Source: Vagococcus carniphilus (GTDB taxonomy: Bacteria > Bacillota > Bacilli > Lactobacillales > Vagococcaceae). Taken from it: DNA of 64,000 bases. The first letter of the stretch is position 1. Each line of letters starts with the position of its first letter. The DNA is taken from positions 1,442,001 through 1,506,000 of the forward strand of contig NZ_CP060720.1 of the NCBI RefSeq assembly GCF_014397115.1, in the 5' to 3' direction. This document shows, piece after piece, positions 17,320-26,867 of the stretch. The notes beneath the pieces are model-generated. The model did no database searches, was not told the DNA's origin, and was given only the letters and a program-made list of their open reading frames with translations. Both the position numbers and the translations under genes were made by a program.

Positions 17320-17346
17320 GATGTCAATAAAAGACCTCTTATTTTT
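17315..17346 (+). terminator. Terminator after AraC-type gene
   Basis: AATAAG-AT-GTC pairs with GAC-CT-CTTATT around a short A-rich loop, followed by T. It begins in the stop codon. Confidence 0.65.
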
Positions 17347-17445
17347 GATATGCGATATAAAACAGAAAAAAAGAAGCAAATATTAACCATAAAAAAATAA
17401 AATAACTGCACGACAAGATTTAGATAAAATTCTAAAATAAAAGTG

Positions 17446-17459
17446 TGGAAACGTTAACG
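17446..17459 (+). promoter_or_regulatory. cre-like site upstream of ansA
   Basis: TGGAAACGTTAACG resembles a CcpA operator (two mismatches by eye) and lies 10 bases before the ansA ATG, a position suited to roadblock repression. Binding is inferred. Confidence 0.4.
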
Positions 17460-17469
17460 AGGTGCGCAA

Positions 17470-18435
17470 ATGAAAAAAGTATTAGTGTTACATACCGGTG
17501 GAACAATTTCAATGACTCAAGAAGAAGATGGAGCAGTCGGATTATCCACTCAACATCCACTGAATCAAACAAGAAATGTTGTCCCAAAAGACATTGATGT
17601 GACAGTAGAAGAAATCTTTAACCTACCTTCTCCTCATATCACACCAAAAGAAATGCTCGTTATTAAAAACCGTATTGAAAAAGCCCAAACAGAAGGATTT
17701 GATGGAGTAGTCATAACTCATGGGACTGATACGCTTGAAGAAACAGCTTATTTCTTAGATATTTCATTTAAGAAAAAGATATCAGTTGTTCTAACAGGTG
17801 CAATGCGTTCAAGTAATGAAATCGGAGCAGATGGTTTATATAACTATGTGCAAGCGATTATTACGGCTTCTGATGATAAATCAAAAAATCAAGGGGTGCT
17901 TGTTGTAATGAATGATGAAATTCATGCAGCAAGGTTTGTAACTAAAACACATACAACAAGTGTGGATACCTTTAGAACACCAACCTTTGGCCCGATTGGC
18001 ATTTTATCAAAACGCCAAGTAATTTATTTGAAGGAAGTTGTTGAACACCATGCTATGCCAATTCAATCAGTAGAGGGAAAAGTGATTTTAGTAAAAGCTT
18101 ACGCGGGAATGGACGCTATGCTATTTGATGTGTTAAAAGATGCTCAGGTAGATGGTGTTGTTATCGAAGCTTTAGGTGCTGGAAATTTACCACCAAAGGT
18201 TATTCCTAGTTTACAAGAATTGATTGATTCAGGTATTCCTGTTTCTTTAGTTTCAAGATGTTCAAACGGGATTGCTCAAGATATTTACGATTACGAAGGA
18301 GGCGGAATTCCGCTTCGTAAGATGGGTGTTATGTTTGTTCAAGGTTTGACAGGTTCCAAAGCACGTTTGCGCATGCTAGTAGGTTTAAATGCACGTTTAT
18401 CACATCATGAGTTTCGTCAATTTATGACAGAATAA
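17470..18435 (+). CDS. ansA: Type I L-asparaginase
   Basis: Cytoplasmic asparaginase of 321 aa, hydrolysing L-asparagine to aspartate and ammonia. The first catalytic threonine is in LHTGGTIS (Thr12), and the second catalytic motif is THGTDTLEETA. There is no signal peptide, so it belongs to the housekeeping type I class rather than secreted type II. GAGGTG precedes the ATG. It heads a four-gene set with aspA, malic enzyme and fumC, which together carry asparagine to pyruvate. Confidence 0.94.
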   Translation: MKKVLVLHTGGTISMTQEEDGAVGLSTQHPLNQTRNVVPKDIDVTVEEIFNLPSPHITPKEMLVIKNRIEKAQTEGFDGVVITHGTDTLEETAYFLDISFKKKISVVLTGAMRSSNEIGADGLYNYVQAIITASDDKSKNQGVLVVMNDEIHAARFVTKTHTTSVDTFRTPTFGPIGILSKRQVIYLKEVVEHHAMPIQSVEGKVILVKAYAGMDAMLFDVLKDAQVDGVVIEALGAGNLPPKVIPSLQELIDSGIPVSLVSRCSNGIAQDIYDYEGGGIPLRKMGVMFVQGLTGSKARLRMLVGLNARLSHHEFRQFMTE

Positions 18436-18463
18436 AAACCAAATATAGAAGGGAATTATTAAC

Positions 18464-19831
18464 ATGATGTATCGGATGGAAAAAGACAGTGTTGGAGAAT
18501 TAGAAATACCAGTGGATAGTTATTACGGAGTTCACTCTTTGAGAGCAAAAATTAACTTTCCAATTACAACGCAACAATTGGATCCTGATTTTATTGTAAG
18601 TTTAGCACAAGTGAAAAAAGCAACAGCTTTAGCTAATCATAAATTAGGTTTATTACCTGAAGAGAAAACAAAAGCAATTGTCCAAGCTTCTGATGAAATT
18701 ATAGCTGGTCAATTCCATGATTCTTTTATAGTTGATCCAATCCAAGGTGGTGCTGGAACAAGTAGTAACATGAACGTAAATGAAGTTATTACAAACCGAG
18801 CAATTGAAATTTTGGGTGGCGTAAAAGGAGACTTTTCAGTTATTCATCCCAATGACGATGTTAATAAAGGCCAATCAACAAATGATGTGTACCCAACTGC
18901 GGGAAAATTAACGATGCTTAAAAAAATACCTCTTTTAGAAGATGAGTTAGAACGCTTAATGGATATTTTTGAAGTTAAAGCAGAAGAATTTAAAGATATT
19001 TTAAAATTAGGAAGAACGCAATTGAGTGATGCTGTACCAATTACTCTAGGTCAAGAATTCCATGCTTACTATTCAGTGACTAAACGGAACTTACGTCGTC
19101 TAAAAGATGTTCGTAAAGAAATGGAAGCTATTAATCTAGGGGGAACAGCAATTGGAACGGGAATTACAGCCCACCCAGATTTATCAGCTACCGTTTTACC
19201 TTTCTTAAATATGATTACAGATGAAAACTTAGATATTACAGATGATTTAGTAGATGGCACACAAAACATTGAGCAATATGTTGTGCTATCAGATGTTCTA
19301 AAATCTATTGCTATATCATTATCAAAAATTTCAAATGATATTCGTTTATTATCATCAGGACCAAATTCAGGAATTGGAGAAATTAGAATTCCAGCTAGAC
19401 AAAATGGATCTTCTATTATGCCAGGAAAAATTAATCCGGTTATTCCAGAAGTGATGACACAATGTTCATTTGTTGTAATGGGAAATAATGCTATTATTGG
19501 CGCAGCTGCTGAAGCCGGCCAATTAGAATTAAATGCCTTTGAACCAGTTGTATTCTATAAACTAATTGAATCTTTCCAAGTGTTAACTAATGGAATTGGA
19601 ACTTTTATTGACCACTGTATTGCAGGAATCGAAGCAAATGAAGAAAAATGTTTTGATAATCTTGAAAGAAGTACTTATTTAGCAACTGTTCTTTCTGAAA
19701 CAGTTGGCTATACAAAAGCGGCTGAAATTGCCAAAATAAGCTTAGAGACAGGACGTACAATTCGAGAAATTGCTGAATCTGAAGGTATTGAAGTAAAAAG
19801 TCAAGAAAGTGTTAGAGCATCAATTAGATAA
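18464..19831 (+). CDS. aspA: Aspartate ammonia-lyase
   Basis: Aspartase of 455 aa that deaminates aspartate to fumarate. The superfamily signature GSSIMPGKINPVIPE, which holds the flexible catalytic-serine loop, and the GGAGTSSNMNVNEV and TNDVYPTA segments are intact. The residues around the signature distinguish it from the fumarase later in the same operon. It starts 28 bases after ansA with AGAAGGGA upstream of tandem ATG codons. Its product fumarate is the substrate of FumC encoded two genes downstream. Confidence 0.94.
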   Translation: MMYRMEKDSVGELEIPVDSYYGVHSLRAKINFPITTQQLDPDFIVSLAQVKKATALANHKLGLLPEEKTKAIVQASDEIIAGQFHDSFIVDPIQGGAGTSSNMNVNEVITNRAIEILGGVKGDFSVIHPNDDVNKGQSTNDVYPTAGKLTMLKKIPLLEDELERLMDIFEVKAEEFKDILKLGRTQLSDAVPITLGQEFHAYYSVTKRNLRRLKDVRKEMEAINLGGTAIGTGITAHPDLSATVLPFLNMITDENLDITDDLVDGTQNIEQYVVLSDVLKSIAISLSKISNDIRLLSSGPNSGIGEIRIPARQNGSSIMPGKINPVIPEVMTQCSFVVMGNNAIIGAAAEAGQLELNAFEPVVFYKLIESFQVLTNGIGTFIDHCIAGIEANEEKCFDNLERSTYLATVLSETVGYTKAAEIAKISLETGRTIREIAESEGIEVKSQESVRASIR

Positions 19832-19865
19832 AAATAATCCGATGAATGGAAAAGAGGCTAATAAA

Positions 19866-21053
19866 GTGAACGTAAGTGAAAAAGCGTTACAAGTTCATGA
19901 AGAAAATCATGGAAAACTTGAAGTTAATAGTAAATTATCAGTCAAAACAAGAGAAGAATTAGCACTTGCTTATACACCAGGAGTTGCTGAGCCTTGTAAA
20001 AAAATTGCTGAAAATCCAGATGATAGTTATAAATATACTTCACGTGGGAATTTAGTAGGAGTTATTTCTGATGGAACAGCTGTATTGGGGTTAGGTGATA
20101 TTGGACCACAAGCTGCTATGCCAGTAATGGAAGGTAAATCAGTCTTATTCAAAGAATTTGCTGATATCGATTCTTATCCTTTAGTCATTAATGAAACAGA
20201 TACAGATAAGTTAATCGAAATCATCTCTTCATTACAATACAGTTTTGGTGGTATTAATTTGGAAGATATTTCAGCACCAAGATGTTTTGAAATAGAGGAA
20301 AAATTAAAAGCAACATTAGATATACCTGTTTTTCATGATGATCAACATGGAACAGCAATTGTTGTGGCATCAGGGATTATCAATAGCTTAAAGATTGTTA
20401 AAAAATCAATGTCAGACATAAAAGTTGTCCTTAATGGCCCAGGTGCTGCCGGAACAGCTATTATCAAGTTACTTCAAGAGTTAGGCGTTACAAATATCAT
20501 TGCTTGTGACAGACAGGGAATTTTATATACGGAAAGACCTAATTTAACAGATCCTCATAAGATTGATTTGGCTAAAACAACTAATCCAAAACAAGAAACA
20601 GGTAACTTAGAGGATGCTATTAAAGAGGCAGATGTCTTTATTGGTGTTTCTGTTGCAGGAGCTTTAACAAAAGAAATGGTTAAAACAATGGCAAAAGATC
20701 CGATTGTCTTTGCAATGGCAAATCCAGTACCCGAAATAATGTATGATGAAGCAATCGAATCAGGTGTTAAAGTGATGGGAACAGGACGATCAGATTTTCC
20801 AAATCAAATTAACAATGTTTTAGCCTTTCCAGGAATTTTTAAAGGCGCTTTAAGTGTTAGAGCAAGTCAAATAAATGATGAGATGAAAAAGGCAGCAGCA
20901 TTTGCTATTGCTAATTTAATTACAGAAGATGAGTTGAACGTGGAATATGTAATACCTGATCCTTTTGACAAGAGAGTCGTAGAAGCAGTTAGTCAAGCAG
21001 TGGCGGAAGCTGCTATAAAGACAGGTGTTGCTAGAACAACTGGAGGTCATTAA
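19866..21053 (+). CDS. NAD-dependent malic enzyme (decarboxylating)
   Basis: Malic enzyme of 395 aa that oxidatively decarboxylates malate to pyruvate. Motifs include the catalytic-tyrosine segment YTPGVAEPC, the FHDDQHGTA metal/lysine region and the NAD-binding [11 protein letters not shown]. The start is set at GTG 19866, eight bases after AAAGAGG; a longer in-frame reading from 19809 would overlap aspA and lacks support. It belongs to the short bacterial type. It sits between aspA and fumC, an order that puts the last enzyme of the route before the third. Confidence 0.92.
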   Translation: MNVSEKALQVHEENHGKLEVNSKLSVKTREELALAYTPGVAEPCKKIAENPDDSYKYTSRGNLVGVISDGTAVLGLGDIGPQAAMPVMEGKSVLFKEFADIDSYPLVINETDTDKLIEIISSLQYSFGGINLEDISAPRCFEIEEKLKATLDIPVFHDDQHGTAIVVASGIINSLKIVKKSMSDIKVVLNGPGAAGTAIIKLLQELGVTNIIACDRQGILYTERPNLTDPHKIDLAKTTNPKQETGNLEDAIKEADVFIGVSVAGALTKEMVKTMAKDPIVFAMANPVPEIMYDEAIESGVKVMGTGRSDFPNQINNVLAFPGIFKGALSVRASQINDEMKKAAAFAIANLITEDELNVEYVIPDPFDKRVVEAVSQAVAEAAIKTGVARTTGGH

Positions 21054-22409
21054 ATGGATTATCGTATCGAAAAGGATTCTTTGGGAGAAGTAAGAGTTCC
21101 TTCAAATCATAAATGGGGGGCACAAACTCAAAGAAGTCTTCAGAACTTTAAAATAGGACGTTCTGTTATGCCTCTTTCGGTTATGTACGGTTTAGTAGAA
21201 ATTAAAAGAGCAGCAGCTGTTGTTAATTACGATTTAGGAAAGCTTTCGAAGGAAAAAAAAGAGGTTATAGTTGAAGTATCAGATGAGATATTATCAGGAA
21301 AATGGGATCAAGAATTTCCGTTAAACATTTATCAAACAGGTAGTGGAACGCAAAGTAACATGAATAGTAATGAAGTTATCGCTCATTTATGTGCTGACAA
21401 AGGAGTTGACATTCATCCAAACGATGATGTTAACATGTCACAAAGCTCAAACGACACGTTTCCAACAGCAATGCATATTGCTGCTAGAAAAGAACTTAAT
21501 CCATTAATTGAAGAAATAAAGGAATGGATTATAGTTTTAAAAGAGTTGGAAGAGAAAAATCAAGGGATTATTAAAATAGGACGTACTCATTTACAAGATG
21601 CAACACCCTTAACTTTCGGTCAAGAGATAAGCGGTTGGACTAGTATGATGGAAAAAGCCAAAGAATTTATTGAATCAAGTGCTAAATCACTGGATTATTT
21701 AACCATTGGAGGAACAGCGGTTGGAACAGGCTTAAATGCACCAGAAGGTTTTGACGTTGCTATGGCAAAAGAAATTGCTACTCATACTGGTTTAGGATTT
21801 GAGACAGAGCCTAATAAGTTTTATGGTTTAACAAGCCATTCAGCATTGTCTTTCACACATGGTGCTTTGAGAGCTCTTGCAGGTGATTTAATGAAAATCG
21901 CGAACGATATACGTTGGTTAGCAAGTGGACCACGCGCAGGATTAGGTGAAATTGATATACCTGAAAATGAACCGGGAAGCTCAATCATGCCTGGAAAAGT
22001 TAATCCAACACAAGCAGAAGCACTAACGATGGTAAGTTGCCAAGTGATGGGAAATGACACAACGATTCAAATTGGAAGTAGTCAAGGAAACTTTGAATTG
22101 AACGTTTATAAGCCTGTCATTATCTCTAATTTTTTAGAAAGTGTCATTCTTTTGAGAGATGGGATGAATTCATTTAGAATTCACTGCTTAGAAGGAATAG
22201 AAGCTAATGAATCTGCTATGACTTTAGGTGTGGAACGATCTTTAATGTTAGTAACCGCACTTAGCCCCCATATTGGTTACGAAAAATGTGCAGAAGTGGC
22301 AAAACTTGCACATAAAGAAAGCCTTTCATTGGAAGAAGCAGTCTTACAGTTGAATTATGCGACAAAAGATGAATTTAAAGAATGGGTCGTACCTGAAAAT
22401 ATGGTCTAG
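21054..22409 (+). CDS. fumC: Class II fumarate hydratase
   Basis: Iron-independent fumarase of 451 aa that hydrates fumarate to malate. GSSIMPGKVNPTQAEA and the QTGSGTQSNMNSNEV and SQSSNDTFPTA segments are typical of FumC. Its ATG directly follows the malic enzyme stop codon, so translation is coupled. With AspA and malic enzyme it completes aspartate to pyruvate, generating NADH and ammonia. Because enterococci lack a full TCA cycle, its role here is probably amino-acid catabolism rather than respiration. Confidence 0.94.
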   Translation: MDYRIEKDSLGEVRVPSNHKWGAQTQRSLQNFKIGRSVMPLSVMYGLVEIKRAAAVVNYDLGKLSKEKKEVIVEVSDEILSGKWDQEFPLNIYQTGSGTQSNMNSNEVIAHLCADKGVDIHPNDDVNMSQSSNDTFPTAMHIAARKELNPLIEEIKEWIIVLKELEEKNQGIIKIGRTHLQDATPLTFGQEISGWTSMMEKAKEFIESSAKSLDYLTIGGTAVGTGLNAPEGFDVAMAKEIATHTGLGFETEPNKFYGLTSHSALSFTHGALRALAGDLMKIANDIRWLASGPRAGLGEIDIPENEPGSSIMPGKVNPTQAEALTMVSCQVMGNDTTIQIGSSQGNFELNVYKPVIISNFLESVILLRDGMNSFRIHCLEGIEANESAMTLGVERSLMLVTALSPHIGYEKCAEVAKLAHKESLSLEEAVLQLNYATKDEFKEWVVPENMV

Positions 22410-22517
22410 TTGCTTTAGGTTAGTCTTAGGACTGAGAAAAAAATGTAGCTGTAGTTCCTGTTCATTTCTTGTAACTTGATGCATAATGGTTATAAGAAAA
22501 AGAAATCAGGTGATTTT

Positions 22518-22700
22518 ATGAAAAAGAAGAAAGGATTAAATATCTTTCTTGTAATACTTGGAATGACGGGAATCATTTTTTCGATGCGATTCTTAATACC
22601 AGCTCATGAGATAGCTCAAGTCAAATCAGAATTAGATGAAATACAAATAGAAGCAACAAATAAAATTGAAGAAGTTCATTCTATCTTTATGAAAGATTAA
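22518..22700 (+). CDS. Small membrane-anchored protein, 60 aa
   Basis: A 60-residue protein with a KKKK-rich N-terminus, one hydrophobic segment (about residues 7-23) and a short charged tail of about 33 residues likely to form a helix (VKSELDEIQIEATNKIEEV). The start at ATG 22518 follows AGGTGA; an upstream in-frame ATG at 22476 lacks a ribosome-binding site. A strong terminator follows directly. No family is recognised. The topology suits a bitopic protein with the tail outside. Confidence 0.6.
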   Translation: MKKKKGLNIFLVILGMTGIIFSMRFLIPAHEIAQVKSELDEIQIEATNKIEEVHSIFMKD

Positions 22701-22709
22701 ATAGAGAGT

Positions 22710-22747
22710 AAACCATGACTAGTAAGCATACTAGTTGTGGTTTTTTT
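22710..22747 (+). terminator. Intrinsic terminator
   Basis: AAACCA-TG-ACTAGTA pairs with TACTAGT-TG-TGGTTT around AGCA, followed by seven T. Confidence 0.85.
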
Positions 22748-22825
22748 ATGGGTAAAATAAGTTGCCTACCAAAAAAATGTGTGTTAGTTTTTATCTAAGT
22801 AGAAAAAAGAAAGCAGTGGTATTTT

Positions 22826-23356
22826 ATGGAAAAGAGTATGTCTTTTAATTGGATGAAATTAGCTGTCAGTTTTTTACTTTTGTTGTCAGGAATAATGATT
22901 TTTTTAAAACCTACCAATCTATTAAATGGTTGGATGAACATTATTTTAATGACATTGTTTATTAATATCTTTATAAATATTATTAGTGCTAAAAAGGAGT
23001 CAAACGAAGAAAACTCTGTATGGATTCAAGTTAAAAGTGTGATGAGTCTTCTCTTTTTCTTAACTTTATTCTTGAATAAATTATTTACAGTAATAGTGGT
23101 ATCTGATATCGGATTTTTATTTGGAATTTGGTTTATATTAGAGATGTTAACTTCCATTATGCAGTTAAAAATAATTAAACCAAGAATTAAACAAAAATGG
23201 TTATTAATATCATTTTTCATGTTGATTTTAATGGGAGTGATTTTAGGTGTTGTGTTATTAGTAAGCCCATTTATTTCAACTTTATCAGTAGCAACCTTAA
23301 TTGGTATTAATTTCTTAATACTTGGAGGAAGAAACTTAATAGAGGGATTAGTTTAA
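22826..23356 (+). CDS. Integral membrane protein, HdeD/DUF308-like
   Basis: A 176-aa protein composed almost entirely of six hydrophobic segments in three hairpin pairs, with only short charged loops (KKESNEEN near residue 54, KPRIKQK near 117). The repeat-like arrangement and length resemble the HdeD/DUF308 family, a tentative assignment. It begins a run of three same-strand genes with gaps of 24 and 14 bases, continuing with a YjdF-like membrane protein and an AlkD-like protein. Function unknown. Confidence 0.6.
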   Translation: MEKSMSFNWMKLAVSFLLLLSGIMIFLKPTNLLNGWMNIILMTLFINIFINIISAKKESNEENSVWIQVKSVMSLLFFLTLFLNKLFTVIVVSDIGFLFGIWFILEMLTSIMQLKIIKPRIKQKWLLISFFMLILMGVILGVVLLVSPFISTLSVATLIGINFLILGGRNLIEGLV

Positions 23357-23380
23357 ATTTTAGATTAGGAGTTTAGTTTG

Positions 23381-24187
23381 ATGTGGTTAAATAAGAAGTT
23401 TCACCTGAGTATTTATTTTGTTTTAAGATTGTTTGTTTTATTGACTTTAATTAGGCAGATTATGCTAGATAATTGGGGAAGTGTCTTCATTTGTATTTTA
23501 ACGTTAATTCTCTTTTTTATACCAAGTATTATCGAAAAACAAATGGGAATTACATTACCTAAAACGCTAGAAGCGGTTATATTATTATTTATTTTCGCAG
23601 CAGAAATCTTAGGGGAAATTCATAATTTTTATGGTACTGTTCCTCAATGGGATACGATGTTACACACAATTAATGGTTTTCTAGCAGCTGCAATTGGTTT
23701 TTCTTTAATTGATACTTTAAATGAACATGAGCGTTTCAGTTTTAAATTATCTCCTTTTTTTGTTGTGATGGTTGCCTTTTGTTTTTCGATGACGATTGGT
23801 GTTCTTTGGGAATTTTTTGAGTTTGCTGGTGATCGATGGCTAAATTTAGATATGCAAAAAGATCGTATTGTTAGAAAAATTTCAACAGTGGAGCTAGAGC
23901 CAGAAGGTAAAAACATACCGGTCATAGTTGATAATATCCAAAAGACAGAGATTTACTCTTTAGATAACGAGGGGAAAACGATAATAACAACAATTGAGGA
24001 TGGCTATTTAGATATTGGAATTATTGATACGATGAAAGATTTGATAGTCAATTTTGTAGGTGCTGTTGTGTTCTCTATACTAGGGTTACTTTATCTTAAA
24101 AATAGACATAAATATGGTTTTGCCGGGCAATTTATTCCTGTTAAAAATGATTTAGAAGAAGTGCCAGAAAATACTCAAGATGATTAA
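23381..24187 (+). CDS. Integral membrane protein, YjdF/DUF2238-like
   Basis: A 268-aa membrane protein with about six hydrophobic segments and a soluble insert (about residues 160-215). Conserved-looking polar motifs within the membrane region, QWDTMLH and GVLWEFFEF, are typical of the DUF2238/YjdF family. ATG 23381 is preferred over TTG 23378 because AGGAG is nine bases before it. The family has no established biochemical function. It lies between the HdeD-like and AlkD-like genes in an apparent operon. Confidence 0.65.
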   Translation: MWLNKKFHLSIYFVLRLFVLLTLIRQIMLDNWGSVFICILTLILFFIPSIIEKQMGITLPKTLEAVILLFIFAAEILGEIHNFYGTVPQWDTMLHTINGFLAAAIGFSLIDTLNEHERFSFKLSPFFVVMVAFCFSMTIGVLWEFFEFAGDRWLNLDMQKDRIVRKISTVELEPEGKNIPVIVDNIQKTEIYSLDNEGKTIITTIEDGYLDIGIIDTMKDLIVNFVGAVVFSILGLLYLKNRHKYGFAGQFIPVKNDLEEVPENTQDD

Positions 24188-24201
24188 GTGAGGTGATAAA
24201 A

Positions 24202-24855
24202 ATGATAGATATAAAAAAATTTCAATTAGTTGGTGTAGAAGAAAATAAGAAACCGATGGAAAACTACATGAAAAATCGTTATCCTTTTGTAGGAGTTAAA
24301 TCTCCAGATAGAAAAAAACAAAGTAATGAATTAATTACTGAGAGTAAACTTTATTCTTTAGATCAGCTTTTTCAAACAATTAATTATTTATATCAAAAAG
24401 AAGAACGAGAATATCAAAATGTAGCAATTGATATGTGTGAGGCTAACGTAAATAGGCTATCTTTTGAGGAACTTCAAAATTATAGTCAATTTATTCAATT
24501 AAAATCTTGGTGGGATACAGTAGATGCTTGGCGCAAAATTTATGGCTTGTACATCAAACGAGTTCCTGAAGAGAAGGAAAAAATGTTTTATTATTTTTAT
24601 CAACATGAAAACATGTGGATGAGGCGTGTATCGATAACCTTACAATTGATGGAAAAAGAAAAAACAAACGTAGAACTTTTAGAAAAAGCTATTATGTATG
24701 ATAGATATACTGATGAATTTTTCATTCAAAAAGCGATTGGTTGGTCTCTTAGACAATATAGTAAAGTAAATCCTAATTGGGTGGTGGCATTTACATCCGA
24801 AAAAGATTTACTACCATTTGCAAAAAAAGAAGCATTAAAACAAATTAATAAATAG
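24202..24855 (+). CDS. AlkD-like DNA alkylation repair protein
   Basis: A 217-aa helical-repeat DNA glycosylase of the AlkD family, which removes bulky or cationic N3/N7-alkylated purines by base excision. Typical segments are PFVGVKSPDRK near residue 30, ALDMC-like AIDMCEANVNRL, and the C-terminal RYTDEFFIQKAIGWSLRQYSKVNPNWV. The start follows GAGGTG by six bases; an in-frame GTG at 24193 lies inside that site. A bidirectional terminator separates it from the convergent GNAT gene. Confidence 0.85.
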   Translation: MIDIKKFQLVGVEENKKPMENYMKNRYPFVGVKSPDRKKQSNELITESKLYSLDQLFQTINYLYQKEEREYQNVAIDMCEANVNRLSFEELQNYSQFIQLKSWWDTVDAWRKIYGLYIKRVPEEKEKMFYYFYQHENMWMRRVSITLQLMEKEKTNVELLEKAIMYDRYTDEFFIQKAIGWSLRQYSKVNPNWVVAFTSEKDLLPFAKKEALKQINK

Positions 24856-24857
24856 AT

Positions 24858-24902
24858 AAACGAAGAAGTTTGAGATATCATCAAACTCTTCGTTATTTTT
24901 TT
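24858..24902. terminator. Bidirectional terminator
   Basis: AACGAAGA-AGTTTGA pairs with TCAAACT-CTTCGTT (one bulge), followed by a T-run, between convergent genes. Confidence 0.85.
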
Positions 24903-25311
24903 AAAGCTCTTTAATAAAATAATGCTCTGTTCCAGTCATAGGAAAGTTTTTTCTAAAGTAAACTTCATTAAAACCAAATTTAGGATAATAGTCTTTGCCT
25001 TGAAAACCAAATGTTGTCAGGAAAATATATCGACAATTTTTTTCTTTTGCTAAAGCTTCAGCTTGTTCTAGTAAAGAGGAACCTAAATGCTGGTCACGAA
25101 ATTGTTCCTCAATCACTAAGTATTCAATATCCATCCATTGACCAAATATTTCACCATTAATACCACCGATTATCTCTTCATCTTCTTTTGCATAAATAGC
25201 AAACTCTTCAAATTCATCTGTTTCAAAATTGGCTTGATTATAAGTAGATAAAAGTTGTCTTAACTGTTTGATGTCCTCTTCTTTAGGTTGGAACGTTTTT
25301 TCAAATTTCAT
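24901..25311 (-). CDS. GNAT family N-acetyltransferase
   Basis: A 136-aa acetyltransferase. The acetyl-CoA binding segment is EEQFRDQHLGSSLLEQAE (about residues 72-89), with a preceding IEYLVI strand and a C-terminal FGFQGKDYYPKFGF motif typical of the family. A GAGGTG-type site precedes the ATG. It is monocistronic and divergent from rlmN. The substrate is unknown. Confidence 0.82.
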   Translation of the reverse strand: MKFEKTFQPKEEDIKQLRQLLSTYNQANFETDEFEEFAIYAKEDEEIIGGINGEIFGQWMDIEYLVIEEQFRDQHLGSSLLEQAEALAKEKNCRYIFLTTFGFQGKDYYPKFGFNEVYFRKNFPMTGTEHYFIKEL

Positions 25312-25450
25312 ATGCTCACCTCTCTTATATTATTGTTCAATCTTAACACTTTTTTTTGAAATCAATAAGTTTTTTAGAATAATCGTTGCAAAGCTTTTAT
25401 GAATGTTCTATAGTGATTGAGTGTACAAACTTGAGAAAGTAGGAGAAATA

Positions 25451-26509
25451 ATGAAACCATCAATTTATGGGTTAACTCAAGATGAATTAAACGAGTGGTT
25501 AGTAGATAACGGTGAAAAAAAATTTAGAACAAGTCAAATTTGGGATTGGTTATACATTAAACGGGTTAGAGAATTTAGTGAAATGAAAAACTTACCAAAA
25601 AGTTTACTAGAAAAACTTTCAAGTGAATTTATTATCAATCCTCTAAAAGAAATGGTTGTTCAAGAGTCAAATGATGGCACAGTCAAATATTTATTTGAAT
25701 TAGAAGACAAACATATGATCGAAACAGTTTTAATGCGTCAGAAGTACGGATTGTCTGTTTGTGTAACAACTCAAATTGGTTGTAACATCGGTTGTTCATT
25801 CTGTGCTAGTGGTTTATTAAAAAAACAAAGAAACTTAACAGCAGGGGAAATTGTAGCTCAAATTATGCAAGTTCAACATTACTTCGATGAAAGAAACGAA
25901 GAGGAACGCGTAAGTCACATCGTTGTCATGGGAATTGGAGAGCCCTTTGACAATTATGATAATGTCATGAATTTCCTTCATATTATGAATGATCCAAAGG
26001 GATTAGCAATTGGGGCAAGACATATGACTGTTTCAACAAGTGGTTTGGTTCCAAAAATTAAAAAATTTGCCACAAATGGTATGCAGGTAAATTTAGCAAT
26101 ATCTCTTCATGCGCCTAACAATGATGTTAGAACATCTATGATGGTAATTAATAAAGCTTATCCTCTAGAAAAATTAATGGATGCTGTTGATTTTTATATT
26201 GAGGAAACAAACCGTCGTGTGACTTTTGAGTATATTATGTTATCTCATGTTAATGATCGACCAGAACATGCCCAACAATTAGCGGATTTGTTAAAGGATA
26301 AGAAAAAATTAACTTATGTTAACCTTATTCCATATAATCCAGTAAGTGAGCATGATAATTATCAACGTAGTTCTAAAGAAGATATACTTGCTTTTTATGA
26401 TATTCTTAAAAAGAATAATATCAATTGTGTTGTCAGACAAGAATTTGGAACTGACATTGATGCTGCTTGTGGCCAATTAAGAAGTAAACAGATGAAAAAA
26501 CAAAAATGA
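25451..26509 (+). CDS. rlmN: 23S rRNA/tRNA adenine-C2 methyltransferase RlmN
   Basis: Radical-SAM enzyme of 352 aa that methylates C2 of A2503 in 23S rRNA and of A37 in some tRNAs. The iron-sulfur cluster motif CxxxCxxC reads CNIGCSFC (Cys111, 115, 118), and the C-terminal Cys in DAACGQL is the methyl-carrying residue. The N-terminal [16 protein letters not shown] domain is typical. ATG 25451 follows TAGGAG; the longer in-frame GTG start at 25421 is not supported. The motif context suits RlmN rather than the resistance enzyme Cfr. Confidence 0.94.
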   Translation: MKPSIYGLTQDELNEWLVDNGEKKFRTSQIWDWLYIKRVREFSEMKNLPKSLLEKLSSEFIINPLKEMVVQESNDGTVKYLFELEDKHMIETVLMRQKYGLSVCVTTQIGCNIGCSFCASGLLKKQRNLTAGEIVAQIMQVQHYFDERNEEERVSHIVVMGIGEPFDNYDNVMNFLHIMNDPKGLAIGARHMTVSTSGLVPKIKKFATNGMQVNLAISLHAPNNDVRTSMMVINKAYPLEKLMDAVDFYIEETNRRVTFEYIMLSHVNDRPEHAQQLADLLKDKKKLTYVNLIPYNPVSEHDNYQRSSKEDILAFYDILKKNNINCVVRQEFGTDIDAACGQLRSKQMKKQK

Positions 26510-26566
26510 TTTTTTTAATGAAGTAAGAGTCGATAGTTCTATTTATTTCTATTATAAAATAACGAA

Positions 26567-26597
26567 AGAAGCTGAAATGTATCAGCTTCTTTTTTTT
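26567..26597 (+). terminator. Intrinsic terminator of rlmN
   Basis: AGAAGCTGA pairs perfectly with TCAGCTTCT around a 6-base loop, followed by eight T. Confidence 0.9.
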
Positions 26598-26612
26598 GAG
26601 GAGATAACTTCA

Positions 26613-26641
26613 TTGACTTATTGTAAGCATTTTGTTAGTAT
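26613..26641 (+). promoter_or_regulatory. Promoter for small Cys-tailed ORF
   Basis: TTGACT (26613-26618), a 17-base spacer and TAGTAT (26636-26641). Transcription would start near 26648, giving a leader of about 70 bases. Confidence 0.6.
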
Positions 26642-26716
26642 TCTCTCAATACATTAAAAACACATGAAATGTTTCTCATGCTTTTTTAGTGATAACAACA
26701 AAAAGGGGTGGTTGAT

Positions 26717-26830
26717 ATGAAAAAGATGGCTGGTTTATTATTTATCTCATTTTTATTAAGTCGTCTGTATCTAAAATTTAATAATGATTCTTCACAAGAA
26801 TTGGAGGACCACCAGTGTTGTTGTTATTAA
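26717..26830 (+). CDS. Small peptide with Cys-Cys-Cys-Tyr C-terminus, 37 aa
   Basis: A 37-codon ORF below usual gene-finding limits. AAGGGGTGG stands five bases before the ATG, and a TTGACT-N17-TAGTAT promoter lies upstream. The peptide begins with a positively charged, hydrophobic stretch (MKKMAGLLFISFLLSRLYLKF) reminiscent of a membrane anchor or signal sequence [residues 1-21], continues with an acidic polar segment and ends HQCCCY. It precedes a GATase1 hydrolase by 37 bases without an intervening terminator. Function unknown; it could also be a leader ORF. Confidence 0.5.
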   Translation: MKKMAGLLFISFLLSRLYLKFNNDSSQELEDHQCCCY

Positions 26831-26867
26831 CGACTTTCAGATTAAAAAAAGATGAGGAATTAATAAT

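Noticed and set aside
26664-26690. Attenuator-like CATGA/TCATG hairpin before the 37-codon ORF
   Set aside because: Only five base pairs and a short T-run; too weak to claim.
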